From NCBI GenBank assembly GCA_002337085.1, contig DDFH01000006.1, positions 1,083,098-1,147,097 on the forward strand: DNA of 64,000 nucleotides. Direction: 5' to 3'. Under the pieces are notes generated by a model. The model made no database searches. It saw only the letters and a list, made by a program, of their open reading frames with translations, and was not told where the DNA came from. The position numbers and the translations under genes are program-made. This DNA is from Hyphomonadaceae bacterium UBA1933 (GTDB taxonomy: Bacteria > Pseudomonadota > Alphaproteobacteria > Caulobacterales > Aquidulcibacteraceae). Below are positions 49,723 to 58,027 of the stretch, piece by piece. The first letter of the stretch is position 1. The number at the start of each line of letters is the position of its first letter.

Positions 49723-51975
49723 TTACATTCCAGGAGGATGCCCGCCGCCACCGCCACCAGGGCCATGTGGTGGACGTGGGAACATTTCATCAGATTGCCC
49801 TTTAGGGCGTGCGCCGATTAGCATTCTAAAGCCGACATAAAACACGCGCGGTTGGGTTTTGCTTGTACTTATGCTTGTGAAGCTATCCGATTCAACAACG
49901 CTTTTTGATTTTTCAAGTGCAAACGGATTTGTTACATTTGCCATCAAGCTAATGGCAGGATTTATCTGGTGGCTATATGAAATCATGCTCATGGTGCGGG
50001 CGCCATTATAGCCTTGTGCATTATATTGTTTACCAGAAGTGCCCATCATGAATTGCAATTTGTCTTGTTTGGTGACGTCATAACTAATGCGGGTGCGCCC
50101 CATTAGTGTTGTGCCAGTAATTTTGTTTTTGTTGCTATTAATGGCATCCATTTCAACATAATAAAGGTTGGAATTGAGGTTCACACTAAGCTTGTTATCA
50201 AAGAATTTCTTATCCATATTGACTTCAAGGCCAGCATTTTGACCAGAACCACCATTGATTTTTGTTGTCTGCAAAATGTTTCCAGTTAGATATTGGCTAT
50301 AAGAAGTGATAACATCATCATTATATTTGTAATAACCACGTATTTGATAAGAAACAGGGCCATCGGCAAATTCATAGCCTACTTCAAACGCATCCGTAGT
50401 TTGTGGGCGAAGATTTGGGTTACCGATACTTATGTTTTCTGCATCATTATAAACCGGAGTTGGGTTTAAATCCTGTGCATTTGGTCTTTGAATCCTTCTT
50501 GAATAAGCAAAGCGCAATTTGGTCTTATCATTAATATCATAAGTTAAAAATGCCGAAGGGTTTACATTGGTATAAATTGAACTTGATGCGATATTGGATG
50601 TCGCATTAAAGGTGTTAATGTCAGTATTTTCGACCCTTACACCAATTTGTCCCGCCCATTTATCGCCCAGATATTGCTGATATGTAAAGTATGCAGCATT
50701 TACGATTTGATATGAATCAAAAGTATTTGAGCGATGCGGATTTGGAACAACAATATTATCGGCATCATTAACGGTAAAAGCGGTGGTTTGGCTCGAATTA
50801 TCATCGACATCAACTAATAAACCCGAGGTTATTTTCGCATTATCCATCGGATGTTCGTAATCAAGCGCATAGGTATAACTTTTTGCATCGGTCTTTGTGG
50901 TCAGCAAATCATTATAATTATTAATGGTTGGGATGGTGTATTTATAATAATCATCGCCGTCTGTTGTGCCGTTTGATGCAGAATAGCTCAAATTATTTTT
51001 TAACTTGCTACCGCCAGCATAATTATGATCCCAATTTAATGAAATACCATAATCATCACGGCTTGTTTTCCGCGCAGAGTTTAGAACGTAATTTGTAAGT
51101 TGGTTGCCATTACTATCAGTTCCAACATAGCTTCTATCGGTTACGCTGTTTTGGTCACGGGTTGAGTAGTTCGCCTGAAAACCAATTGTGTCTTTATCAT
51201 TTAAGAAATAATCAAGGCCAATATTGCCGCCAATGCTTTTACGTGTTCCGTCAATATTGCTAAGTTGATCGGTATGGGCAAGCGCGCCAGCAAGTGGGTT
51301 GTTATTATCGCGTTTGGAAACTGTGTTGAAGCTGCGGCCGTCATAACGGTAATTAAGTCCACCATTAAGGCTAAATTTATTGGTTGTTAAACTGCCGGTC
51401 ATATTGCCATTAATGCGGCCATTGTCGCCAGCAGAGGCCATTATTGTTCCAAATTTGCCAGGTTTGCGGTTCTTTTTCATGACAATATTGATAATGCCGG
51501 CACTTCCTTCTGAGGAGAAACCAGCACCAGGATTATTCATTACTTCGATGGAATCAATATCACCACCCTGAAGCGATAATAATGTTGCAGCGCGATTATC
51601 GCCCTTTAACATTGCTGAATCACGACCATTCATAAGAACTTTTACGTTCGATTGGCCACGAAGGGTTAGATTACCTTGGGAGTCAACATTAACAGATGGC
51701 ACTTGATTAAGTGCGTCGGCGGCGTTTCCATTTTGTGCGGCAATATTATCTTTTAAATTATATGACTGACGGTCGATTTGGTTTTGCGGTTTGGTACCGG
51801 TTACAACGACTATATTACTATCAGTTGCGGGTGCATCAGTTTTTTTTGCTTTTTCGGTAGTTGGTTTTTCATCTGGCTTTGCATCTTGTGCAAAAGAAAG
51901 GGTCGGTAATGCCAATACTGCTGCAAGAACCAAAATAGATATACTATTTTTGGTTTTTAAGTTCGCATTTTTCAT
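49723..51975 (-). CDS. TonB-dependent outer membrane receptor with Pro/Gly-rich tail
   Basis: A 750-residue outer membrane receptor. Signal peptide of about 29 residues, a TonB-box-like VVVTGT, a plug domain (PSVNVDSQGNLTLRGQSNVK, GAGFSSEGSAGIINIVMKK) and a 22-strand barrel belonging to the outer-membrane-beta-barrel group that resembles carboxypeptidase-regulatory types. The last barrel strand (RVFYVGFRMLIG) is followed by about 30 residues rich in Pro, Gly and His, ending GGGGGGHPPGM, instead of ending on an aromatic residue. Ligand unknown; no Fur box was seen upstream. Confidence 0.9.
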   Translation of the reverse strand: MKNANLKTKNSISILVLAAVLALPTLSFAQDAKPDEKPTTEKAKKTDAPATDSNIVVVTGTKPQNQIDRQSYNLKDNIAAQNGNAADALNQVPSVNVDSQGNLTLRGQSNVKVLMNGRDSAMLKGDNRAATLLSLQGGDIDSIEVMNNPGAGFSSEGSAGIINIVMKKNRKPGKFGTIMASAGDNGRINGNMTGSLTTNKFSLNGGLNYRYDGRSFNTVSKRDNNNPLAGALAHTDQLSNIDGTRKSIGGNIGLDYFLNDKDTIGFQANYSTRDQNSVTDRSYVGTDSNGNQLTNYVLNSARKTSRDDYGISLNWDHNYAGGSKLKNNLSYSASNGTTDGDDYYKYTIPTINNYNDLLTTKTDAKSYTYALDYEHPMDNAKITSGLLVDVDDNSSQTTAFTVNDADNIVVPNPHRSNTFDSYQIVNAAYFTYQQYLGDKWAGQIGVRVENTDINTFNATSNIASSSIYTNVNPSAFLTYDINDKTKLRFAYSRRIQRPNAQDLNPTPVYNDAENISIGNPNLRPQTTDAFEVGYEFADGPVSYQIRGYYKYNDDVITSYSQYLTGNILQTTKINGGSGQNAGLEVNMDKKFFDNKLSVNLNSNLYYVEMDAINSNKNKITGTTLMGRTRISYDVTKQDKLQFMMGTSGKQYNAQGYNGARTMSMISYSHQINPAISLMANVTNPFALEKSKSVVESDSFTSISTSKTQPRVFYVGFRMLIGARPKGQSDEMFPRPPHGPGGGGGGHPPGM

Positions 51976-52171
51976 AATGTGGTAGGCCTCTGTTTATTAT
52001 TTTAAACCTTATACGGAAAAGAATCTTAATTCCGTCACAATCATGGCATGAATTAACTGCAAATTTAAATTACATATTTTTCACGACGGAAACCGAAAAT
52101 TATAGCGTAGAATTAAATGGTCAGGGTGGACGGGCAACAGAAGGTGGCATCACCATAATAAGGTGGATTAT

Positions 52172-53497
52172 ATGAGTATAAACACACAGGGCATCAGTTT
52201 TATAAAACGGTTTGGCTATGGCAAAAGCCTGAATAATCTTAATGTCGGCAATATTACAAAACCATATATGCCGGAAATTGATGAAAGCTATTCATCAGGC
52301 TTACCAAATATGATTGCCGATTATCTAGCGGCACAAAAATCCAAAGATAAGGATATGATTGGTGAGATTGTAAAAACCTCTTTTGGCAATTTTATCTCCA
52401 AAAGGGTTAACCTTGCCCTTAACGCGCCAATTGGTTTTCATGAGCGTTTGGTGCATTTCTGGTCAAATCATTTTGCCATATCGGTCGATAAAAGGATTGT
52501 TACCCTTTTGGCTGGCGATTATGAGTTTTCGGCTATCCGTCCCAATATTAATAGTAACTTCCATCAATTATTAATGGCGGCAATTACCCATCCGGCAATG
52601 CTTGAATATCTTGATCAAGAGAAATCAATCGGACCAGATTCTATTGCTGCGGGGCGCGCGGCACAAAAGGGTAAGAAAATCGGTCTTAATGAAAATTTGG
52701 CGCGCGAAATTCTCGAACTTCATACATTGGGGGTTGACGGCGGTTATAGCCAAAAAGATGTAACCGAATTTGCCAAGGCCTTGACTGGTTTTGCTTATAT
52801 AAAACCAAAACAAGATACGCTTGATTTTTCAAATGTTGGAAATTTTATTTTTATTCCGCAATGGCATCAAAAGGGCAGTGTGGTTTTTATGGGGCGTGAA
52901 TATTCGCAAAATGGTTATTCCCAGCCCGATGCTATTATAAAATATATATCAACCCATCCGGCAACCGCAAAACATATTGCCACTAAACTTGCCCGCCACT
53001 TTTGCGCCGATGATCCACCGCCTGCACTGGTCGAAAGATTAAAGAGTGCATTTTTGGCATCAAATGGTGATTTAAACCAATTATATGAGGTTTTGTTAAA
53101 CTCACCGGAATGTCTGGATGCAAAAAATACTAAATTTAAAACGCCTTGGGATTGGTTTATCTCTAGCCTGCGGGTGATTGGCGTTGCGGATATGGATGCC
53201 AGATTAATAAACCGCGCCATGAAAACCTTGGGGCAGGAAATTTTAAAACCCGAAGCCCCTAAAGGTTATGATGATATTCAAAGTGCGTGGGCCGCACCCG
53301 ATGCCATTGAAAAACGCGCAGAGATTTCGTCATTAATGGTGGCTAAATTTATGCCCCAGGCTGCACCTATTGATATTGCAAATGAAATTTTTGGCGACAC
53401 TTTAAGCGAAAATACGCTTAAAATTGTTTCGCGCGCCGAAAGTAAACAATCCGCACTCTCATTATTATTAATTTCTCCAGAAAATATGAGGCGCTAA
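52172..53497 (+). CDS. DUF1800 family protein
   Basis: A 441-residue protein typical of DUF1800: an N-terminal GLPNMIADYL region, HERLVHFWSNHFAIS, HPAMLEYLDQ and NLAREILELHTLGVDGGYSQ with the conserved ENLARE-type segment, then IATKLARHFCADDPP. The family is nearly always paired with DUF1501, as here (3 nt to the next gene). Its function is unknown. The ATG at 52172 has AAGG/AGGTGG upstream; a GTG at 52163 falls within that ribosome binding site. Confidence 0.92.
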   Translation: MSINTQGISFIKRFGYGKSLNNLNVGNITKPYMPEIDESYSSGLPNMIADYLAAQKSKDKDMIGEIVKTSFGNFISKRVNLALNAPIGFHERLVHFWSNHFAISVDKRIVTLLAGDYEFSAIRPNINSNFHQLLMAAITHPAMLEYLDQEKSIGPDSIAAGRAAQKGKKIGLNENLAREILELHTLGVDGGYSQKDVTEFAKALTGFAYIKPKQDTLDFSNVGNFIFIPQWHQKGSVVFMGREYSQNGYSQPDAIIKYISTHPATAKHIATKLARHFCADDPPPALVERLKSAFLASNGDLNQLYEVLLNSPECLDAKNTKFKTPWDWFISSLRVIGVADMDARLINRAMKTLGQEILKPEAPKGYDDIQSAWAAPDAIEKRAEISSLMVAKFMPQAAPIDIANEIFGDTLSENTLKIVSRAESKQSALSLLLISPENMRR

Positions 53498-53500
53498 ACA

Positions 53501-54646
53501 ATGAAAATTCAAAGACGCGATTTCATAAAATATGTTGGCGGCCTTGGGCTGTCTGGCTTTATTCCATCCATTAGTTTTGCCAATGCCGCAACCGAAACCC
53601 GCTTTATATTCATTATCCAGCGCGGTGCTGCGGATGGGCTTGATATAATCAACCCACGATTTGACAAAGATTATTTCACTTTGCGCGGTGATATGGCGTT
53701 AAAAGATGACGAAGTAACCATGCTTGATAATGGTTTTGCAATTCATAATTCTTTGACCACAATCGGGCAATTATACAAAGATAAACAAGCCACTTTCATT
53801 CACGCAATTTCGACCCCATACCGGGAAAGATCGCATTTTGATGCCCAAAATATTTTGGAGCTTGGTTCATCGCGTGCTTATGAATTTAATGCAGGTTGGA
53901 TGAACCGTTTGATGGGGCTTTTGCCGCAAAACAAACCCACCGAAGCAATTGCAATTTCTGAAACAATTCCTGCGGCACTGCGCGGCAATAATAAGGTCTC
54001 AAGCTTTTATCCATCAAATATTAAAGCACCTTCGGATGATTTAATGGTACGGGTCGCAAGCCTTTATGAAAATGACCCGCTTTTGTATAATCTCTGGCTT
54101 CAGGCGCAGCAAACAAGCAAGTTGGCAAATGGCGATGACATGGAAAATGCCAAAGAGATTGGTAAAATCACCGCCAAGCTTTTGAATGCAGCAAGCGGCC
54201 CACGTATTGCTATGCTTGAGACAAATGGTTGGGATACGCACACCGCCCAAACCACACGGCTCAAAAACAATTTGAAACAGCTTGATGCGCTTGTGGCGCA
54301 AATCAAAGAGGGTTTGGGCGATAATTGGTCCAATACCGTTGTGGTTATCGCCACCGAATTTGGGCGTACTGCTGCCGCCAATGGCACACAAGGCACTGAT
54401 CACGGCACGGCGTCTTGCGCCATGGTTCTCGGCGGCAAGGTAAAGGGGGGTAGGGTTATTGCCGATTGGTCTGGCCTTTCACAAGCCAATCTTTATCAAA
54501 ACCGCGATGTAATGCCGACTGCACAGATGTATGGATTATTATCAGGGGTTTTGGGTGAAACCTATGGCATCGCCCCCGAAAAAGTGGCAATAAATTTATT
54601 TGCGGCTGCAAAACCCGATAAAATTATAAAGGGACTTGTGATTTAA
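53501..54646 (+). CDS. DUF1501 family protein, Tat-exported
   Basis: A 381-residue protein with a twin-arginine signal (QRRDFIK followed by a hydrophobic stretch to SFANA). The fold is alkaline-phosphatase/sulfatase-like; visible conserved segments are FIIQRGAADGLDIINP, GWDTHTAQ and VVVIATEFGRTAAANGTQGT with DHGTAS (metal-site His/Asp). Partner of the DUF1800 gene just upstream. Pairs of this kind may process or export a periplasmic substrate, but none has been settled. Confidence 0.92.
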   Translation: MKIQRRDFIKYVGGLGLSGFIPSISFANAATETRFIFIIQRGAADGLDIINPRFDKDYFTLRGDMALKDDEVTMLDNGFAIHNSLTTIGQLYKDKQATFIHAISTPYRERSHFDAQNILELGSSRAYEFNAGWMNRLMGLLPQNKPTEAIAISETIPAALRGNNKVSSFYPSNIKAPSDDLMVRVASLYENDPLLYNLWLQAQQTSKLANGDDMENAKEIGKITAKLLNAASGPRIAMLETNGWDTHTAQTTRLKNNLKQLDALVAQIKEGLGDNWSNTVVVIATEFGRTAAANGTQGTDHGTASCAMVLGGKVKGGRVIADWSGLSQANLYQNRDVMPTAQMYGLLSGVLGETYGIAPEKVAINLFAAAKPDKIIKGLVI

Positions 54647-54653
54647 TTCCAAT

Positions 54654-55604
54654 ATGCAGAATCGAACCTTTAAAAAGCAAAGATTGCTAAAGAATTTGTT
54701 TTTAATAACCGTCGCAATTGCCATGATTGCGGCGGTATTTGCGTTTATCATCGAACCTTCAAGAACAATTGTAAGAGAGGTTGATGTTGAAAGCCCATAT
54801 TGGCATGGTGCGCCAATTAAAATCGCCCTTATATCCGATGTGCATGTCGATAATTTGCAAGTACCAGTTTCCAGAATCGAGAAAACCGGCAAATTAATTC
54901 AAAGCCTTTCACCAGATATAATATTTATTGGCGGCGATTATGCGGGCGGCTATTTATTGAAAACACGCATGCCAAAGGCGGCATTTGAAAACCGCAGCAA
55001 GGATGAAAACAATCTTGAAATTGCCGCAATGCATGCCTTGGGTGATTATAATAAATATGCCCCATTGGGTGCGGTGGCGATTATGGGCAATCATGATCGG
55101 TGGTGGTCGGCGGCGCAAACCCGCAAAGCCTTTGCCCAAACCAAAGCAACTTTTCTTGAGGATAAATTATTACATATCAAAAATGACAAATATGATTTTT
55201 GGATTTGTGGTGTGGGCGATAGAAATAATTGGCGTAACGAAGAACCGCAAGTTTGTGAAACCGCCCCCTCTGGTGTTGACCTCCTGACATTTGTTCATAA
55301 TCCGGCATATTTTATTCCGTATATAGGGCAAGCAAAAATCCAATTTTCGGGGCATTTACATGGCGGGCAAATTCGTTTTCCGATAATTGGCGCGCCAAGA
55401 ACTTCTGGCCCATATACTGAAGAAACAATTAAGGGATATATGGTCGCGGGTGATAGAGTATTGGTCGTAAGTTCTGGTCTTGGAATGGTTGGCTTGCCTG
55501 CGCGCTTTAATGTGCCACCCGAAGTTATGATTATAAATTTGAAAAGCGGCAGTAAAACCGCCGCCAGCTCAAAAATAATTCAAAATCACTGGTTCATCCG
55601 CTAG
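54654..55604 (+). CDS. Membrane-anchored metallophosphoesterase
   Basis: A 316-residue calcineurin-like phosphoesterase with one N-terminal membrane helix (about 14-34). Metal ligands are in SDVHVD, IFIGGDYAGG, IMGNHDRWW and FSGHLHGGQIRFP, the complete motif set of the YaeI/YkuE-type group acting on lipid-linked phosphates at the membrane. It is 8 nt downstream of the DUF1501 gene, probably in the same operon. Its stop overlaps by 4 nt the stop of the convergent DUF3592-like gene. Confidence 0.92.
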   Translation: MQNRTFKKQRLLKNLFLITVAIAMIAAVFAFIIEPSRTIVREVDVESPYWHGAPIKIALISDVHVDNLQVPVSRIEKTGKLIQSLSPDIIFIGGDYAGGYLLKTRMPKAAFENRSKDENNLEIAAMHALGDYNKYAPLGAVAIMGNHDRWWSAAQTRKAFAQTKATFLEDKLLHIKNDKYDFWICGVGDRNNWRNEEPQVCETAPSGVDLLTFVHNPAYFIPYIGQAKIQFSGHLHGGQIRFPIIGAPRTSGPYTEETIKGYMVAGDRVLVVSSGLGMVGLPARFNVPPEVMIINLKSGSKTAASSKIIQNHWFIR

Positions 55605-56074
55605 ATTGGGTATGAGCCAGAAGGATTAAGACCAGAAGCGCGAATCAAAATTTTATCGCCAGCTTTTGCCGCACGGTCATATTCATGTTTTCCAGTTACG
55701 GGTTTACCATTGAATGGTGAGATATATTTAAAAGTCACTTCCGATTTATGCGCAACATTTCCACCAACCCATTTTGCATCGGTTTGAAGGGTTTGTTCGG
55801 CTTTTGTGCATTCCATTTTCATAGATTCAACATGGCTATTACGATTACGATATTTGCGGGGTAAAAAGTTTTTTACAACGCCCCAAAAGCTTTTTGAATC
55901 AACCTCTTTGATGATGGTGCAATAATTATTTGCCGCGATTACTTCGCCTTGCACCTGTTTCCAGCCCATTTGTTGATAATAACCAAAGCCAATGCCACCG
56001 ATTACAACGATTCCAACCACAATTGGCGTAAATTTGCCAAAAACTTTATTTAATAATTGAAATATTATATTCAT
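55601..56074 (-). CDS. DUF3592-like membrane protein (first paralogue)
   Basis: A 157-residue protein with one N-terminal membrane helix (FTPIVVGIVVIGGIGFGYYQ) and an external beta domain. The motif VTFKYISPFNGKPVTGK and the later AGDKILIRASGLNPSGSY fit DUF3592, where a positively ordered strand pattern is followed by a small C-terminal loop. A related protein is encoded at 60406-60936. The ATG at 56074 with AAGGA upstream is preferred over an earlier start. Function unknown. Confidence 0.7.
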   Translation of the reverse strand: MNIIFQLLNKVFGKFTPIVVGIVVIGGIGFGYYQQMGWKQVQGEVIAANNYCTIIKEVDSKSFWGVVKNFLPRKYRNRNSHVESMKMECTKAEQTLQTDAKWVGGNVAHKSEVTFKYISPFNGKPVTGKHEYDRAAKAGDKILIRASGLNPSGSYPI

Positions 56075-56261
56075 TCTTAACCATCCTTCCATTAACCATA
56101 CTATTTATACGGTTATTATGGGTTTTTCTAGTGAAAACAGCTAATTGGCTGCAAAAACTATCTAATTAAATTAATGAATTAACGGGCATATTGGGCTTCA
56201 TTAATTGCAGCATGACAATAATCAAAAGCCTTTACATTCGAGTTTTGCTAAACTATTAGCA

Positions 56262-56440
56262 AACCATCATTGGGGAGTAGCCGTCACCATTAGGTGAGGA
56301 TTATGTCAACATACTTGTGCGGCACGCACATGGCATAATCATCAGCAAGTCTGAACAGGCAAGACCATTGGTAAAGAATGCACACCTTGACCGGGTGGGC
56401 TGTTTTCTTTGCCTTTGGATTTTTTGCCCGCCCGGTCCAA
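56262..56440 (+). promoter_or_regulatory. yybP-ykoY (Mn2+) riboswitch with expression-platform hairpin
   Basis: The two conserved arms of this class are visible: GGGGAGTAGCC at 56272-56282, and GTCAACATACTTG about 30 nt later (56305-56317), followed by GGCAAGACC (56358-56366). These form the Mn2+ pocket in known yybP-ykoY RNAs. A long hairpin, GACCGGGTGGGC with GCCCGCCCGGTC, then ends 8 nt before the start codon and is the likely expression platform. It precedes a cation exchanger gene, the expected target type. Confidence 0.88.
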
Positions 56441-56448
56441 ATGAAATA

Positions 56449-57435
56449 ATGCTTGTAACTTTAATTTTATTTTTCGCATCGGCAATTGCAATCTATTTGG
56501 CATGTGAGTTCTTCGTTAATGGCGTTGAATGGGTTGGTAAAAGACTTAATTTTGGGCAAACGGCGGTGGGAACGGTTTTGGCGGCATTCGGAACTGCCTT
56601 GCCCGAAAGTGCGGTAACATTTTTTGCCGCAGTATTCGGAAAAGATGCCCATCAAAAAGATATTGGCATTGGCGCGGCAATGGGTGGGCCATTGGTTTTG
56701 GCGACAATTGCCTATGGTATTGTTGGCTTTTCATTATGGTATAAAAGATATCGTGAAAAAAGCCCCGATTATTTAATTCAAGGTGATTATAAACACCTTG
56801 CCAAAGATCAATTATCATTCCTTACTATTTTCGTATTTAAAGTTGGTTTGGGTCTGATTGCATTTACAATAAAGCCGTGGCTTGGGCTTTTATTCCTTAT
56901 GGCATATGGCTTTTATGTTTGGCGTGAAATAAATTCCGAAGAAGAAGACGAGGGCGAAGAATTAGAAGATTTAAAAATCCGCCCACATAACCCCACGCTT
57001 TTTTGGTCTGGTTTGCAAACCGTGGCGGCACTTGTGGTTATTGCGATTGCCTCCCAAACCTTTGTCCATCAGCTTGAAAGTATCGGTGAATTTGCGGGTC
57101 TTCCGCCACATATTATTGCCCTCCTTCTAAGTCCTGTTGCCACCGAATTACCCGAAACCATGAATGCGATTATTTGGGTCAGGCAGGGTAAAGAACGCCT
57201 CGCACTTGCCAATATCTCTGGTTCAATGATGATACAGGCGACCATTCCTTCGGCAATTGGTATTATGGCGACCAAATGGATGTTTGATACAACATTGGTT
57301 GTTGCCGCCGGCGTTACATTTGCCGCAATGATATTGCTATATTTCATGTTCAAACGCGGCAAGGTTGATAGCCGAATGTTGGCAGGCATTGGGTTATTAT
57401 ATGCCGTATTTGGCGGCTGGATGTTGTTTCATTGA
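56449..57435 (+). CDS. Cation/Ca2+ exchanger (CaCA) family antiporter, probably Mn2+-responsive
   Basis: A 328-residue protein with about ten membrane segments in two homologous halves. Each half has the family alpha repeat: GTVLAAFGTALPESAVTFFA in the first and LLLSPVATELPETMNAIIW in the second, each with the Pro-Glu pair that binds the cation. A cytoplasmic acidic loop (EEEDEGEELED) separates them. The frame is open upstream, but that part is riboswitch; the ATG at 56449 begins directly with the first membrane helix. Since it lies behind a Mn2+ riboswitch, it probably exports Mn2+ (inference); CaCA members otherwise move Ca2+. Confidence 0.9.
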   Translation: MLVTLILFFASAIAIYLACEFFVNGVEWVGKRLNFGQTAVGTVLAAFGTALPESAVTFFAAVFGKDAHQKDIGIGAAMGGPLVLATIAYGIVGFSLWYKRYREKSPDYLIQGDYKHLAKDQLSFLTIFVFKVGLGLIAFTIKPWLGLLFLMAYGFYVWREINSEEEDEGEELEDLKIRPHNPTLFWSGLQTVAALVVIAIASQTFVHQLESIGEFAGLPPHIIALLLSPVATELPETMNAIIWVRQGKERLALANISGSMMIQATIPSAIGIMATKWMFDTTLVVAAGVTFAAMILLYFMFKRGKVDSRMLAGIGLLYAVFGGWMLFH

Positions 57436-57446
57436 TTAAGGATTAT

Positions 57447-57499
57447 GTCCTCCCTTGCGGCAGCGGGGGAGGTGGATTGCGAAGCAAGCCGGTGTGGGC
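57447..57499 (+). repeat. Solitary REP-like palindrome of the DUF559-cassette type
   Basis: GTCCTCCCTTG, short loop, GGGGGAGGTGGATTGCG, AAGCAAGC, CGGTGTGGGC: same skeleton and orientation as 5517-5576, with a shorter first loop. It follows the exchanger stop codon by 11 nt and has no nuclease gene attached. Confidence 0.8.
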
Positions 57500-57523
57500 A
57501 AAATAATCACGAATTACGGGATT

Positions 57524-57790
57524 TGTCATACCGGAATTTTGCTTTGCAAAATGTCCGGTATCTCGTTTAATTAATCCAATATCCAATCATTGTTCCACAT
57601 AATGTAACTATTTTTACTTATTTGTAACAATATTTCCCTCCTATAAAATCATTATTAATCAATTGCTTATGCCGAATATTGGCACTAATTTATTATCTTC
57701 CACAAAATGTTGACATTTGTTGACATTCCAAAGCCATAGCAAATTCAAAAACAAAAAAACGCAACTCGCATAACCCTGACATATATCAGC
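57524..57790 (+). repeat. Modular dispersed element, copy C
   Basis: Blocks in order: hairpin GTCATACCGGAATTTT with AAAATGTCCGGTATC, CACATAATGTAAC, a second TTTGTAAC, TTAATCAATTGCTTATGCC, TTGACATTTGTTGACATT and a decayed CTGACATATATCAG at 57776. It is preceded by a heptamer remnant and a solitary REP-like palindrome. Confidence 0.85.
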
Positions 57791-57982
57791 CAAGCATCAG
57801 GTTCGCTTATGTTAGATAGGCTATATTATAAGGATAGAAATATGGGTGGTAATAGTCTTTTTGCTTCCCTTGATAAGTAGAGTTGCAATTTTTAAAATAT
57901 AATATGTGTAATGTTCGTTCTTTAATAAAAATGTCATGGATTTGACTTAATTTTTGCATGTATCTTTGTCTAAAGCCCTGAA

Positions 57983-58011
57983 TACGCCAATGAAAATAAA
58001 AATCTGGCGTA
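57983..58011 (+). promoter_or_regulatory. Leader hairpin upstream of the second TonB receptor
   Basis: Arms TACGCCA and TGGCGTA (7 bp) with a 15-nt A-rich loop, ending 16 nt before the receptor start codon. Its closeness to the start suggests a role in mRNA stability or translation. The region 57791-57982 shows nothing else I recognise. Confidence 0.4.
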
Positions 58012-58027
58012 ATGAGACGGGGCAATT

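Noticed and set aside
51976..52171. Fur box for the first TonB receptor
   Set aside because: No sequence close to the 19-bp Fur consensus was found, nor before the second receptor.
56317..56448. N-terminal extension of the cation exchanger
   Set aside because: This stretch is the riboswitch and its expression platform; the translation is atypical and the first membrane helix begins at the ATG at 56449.
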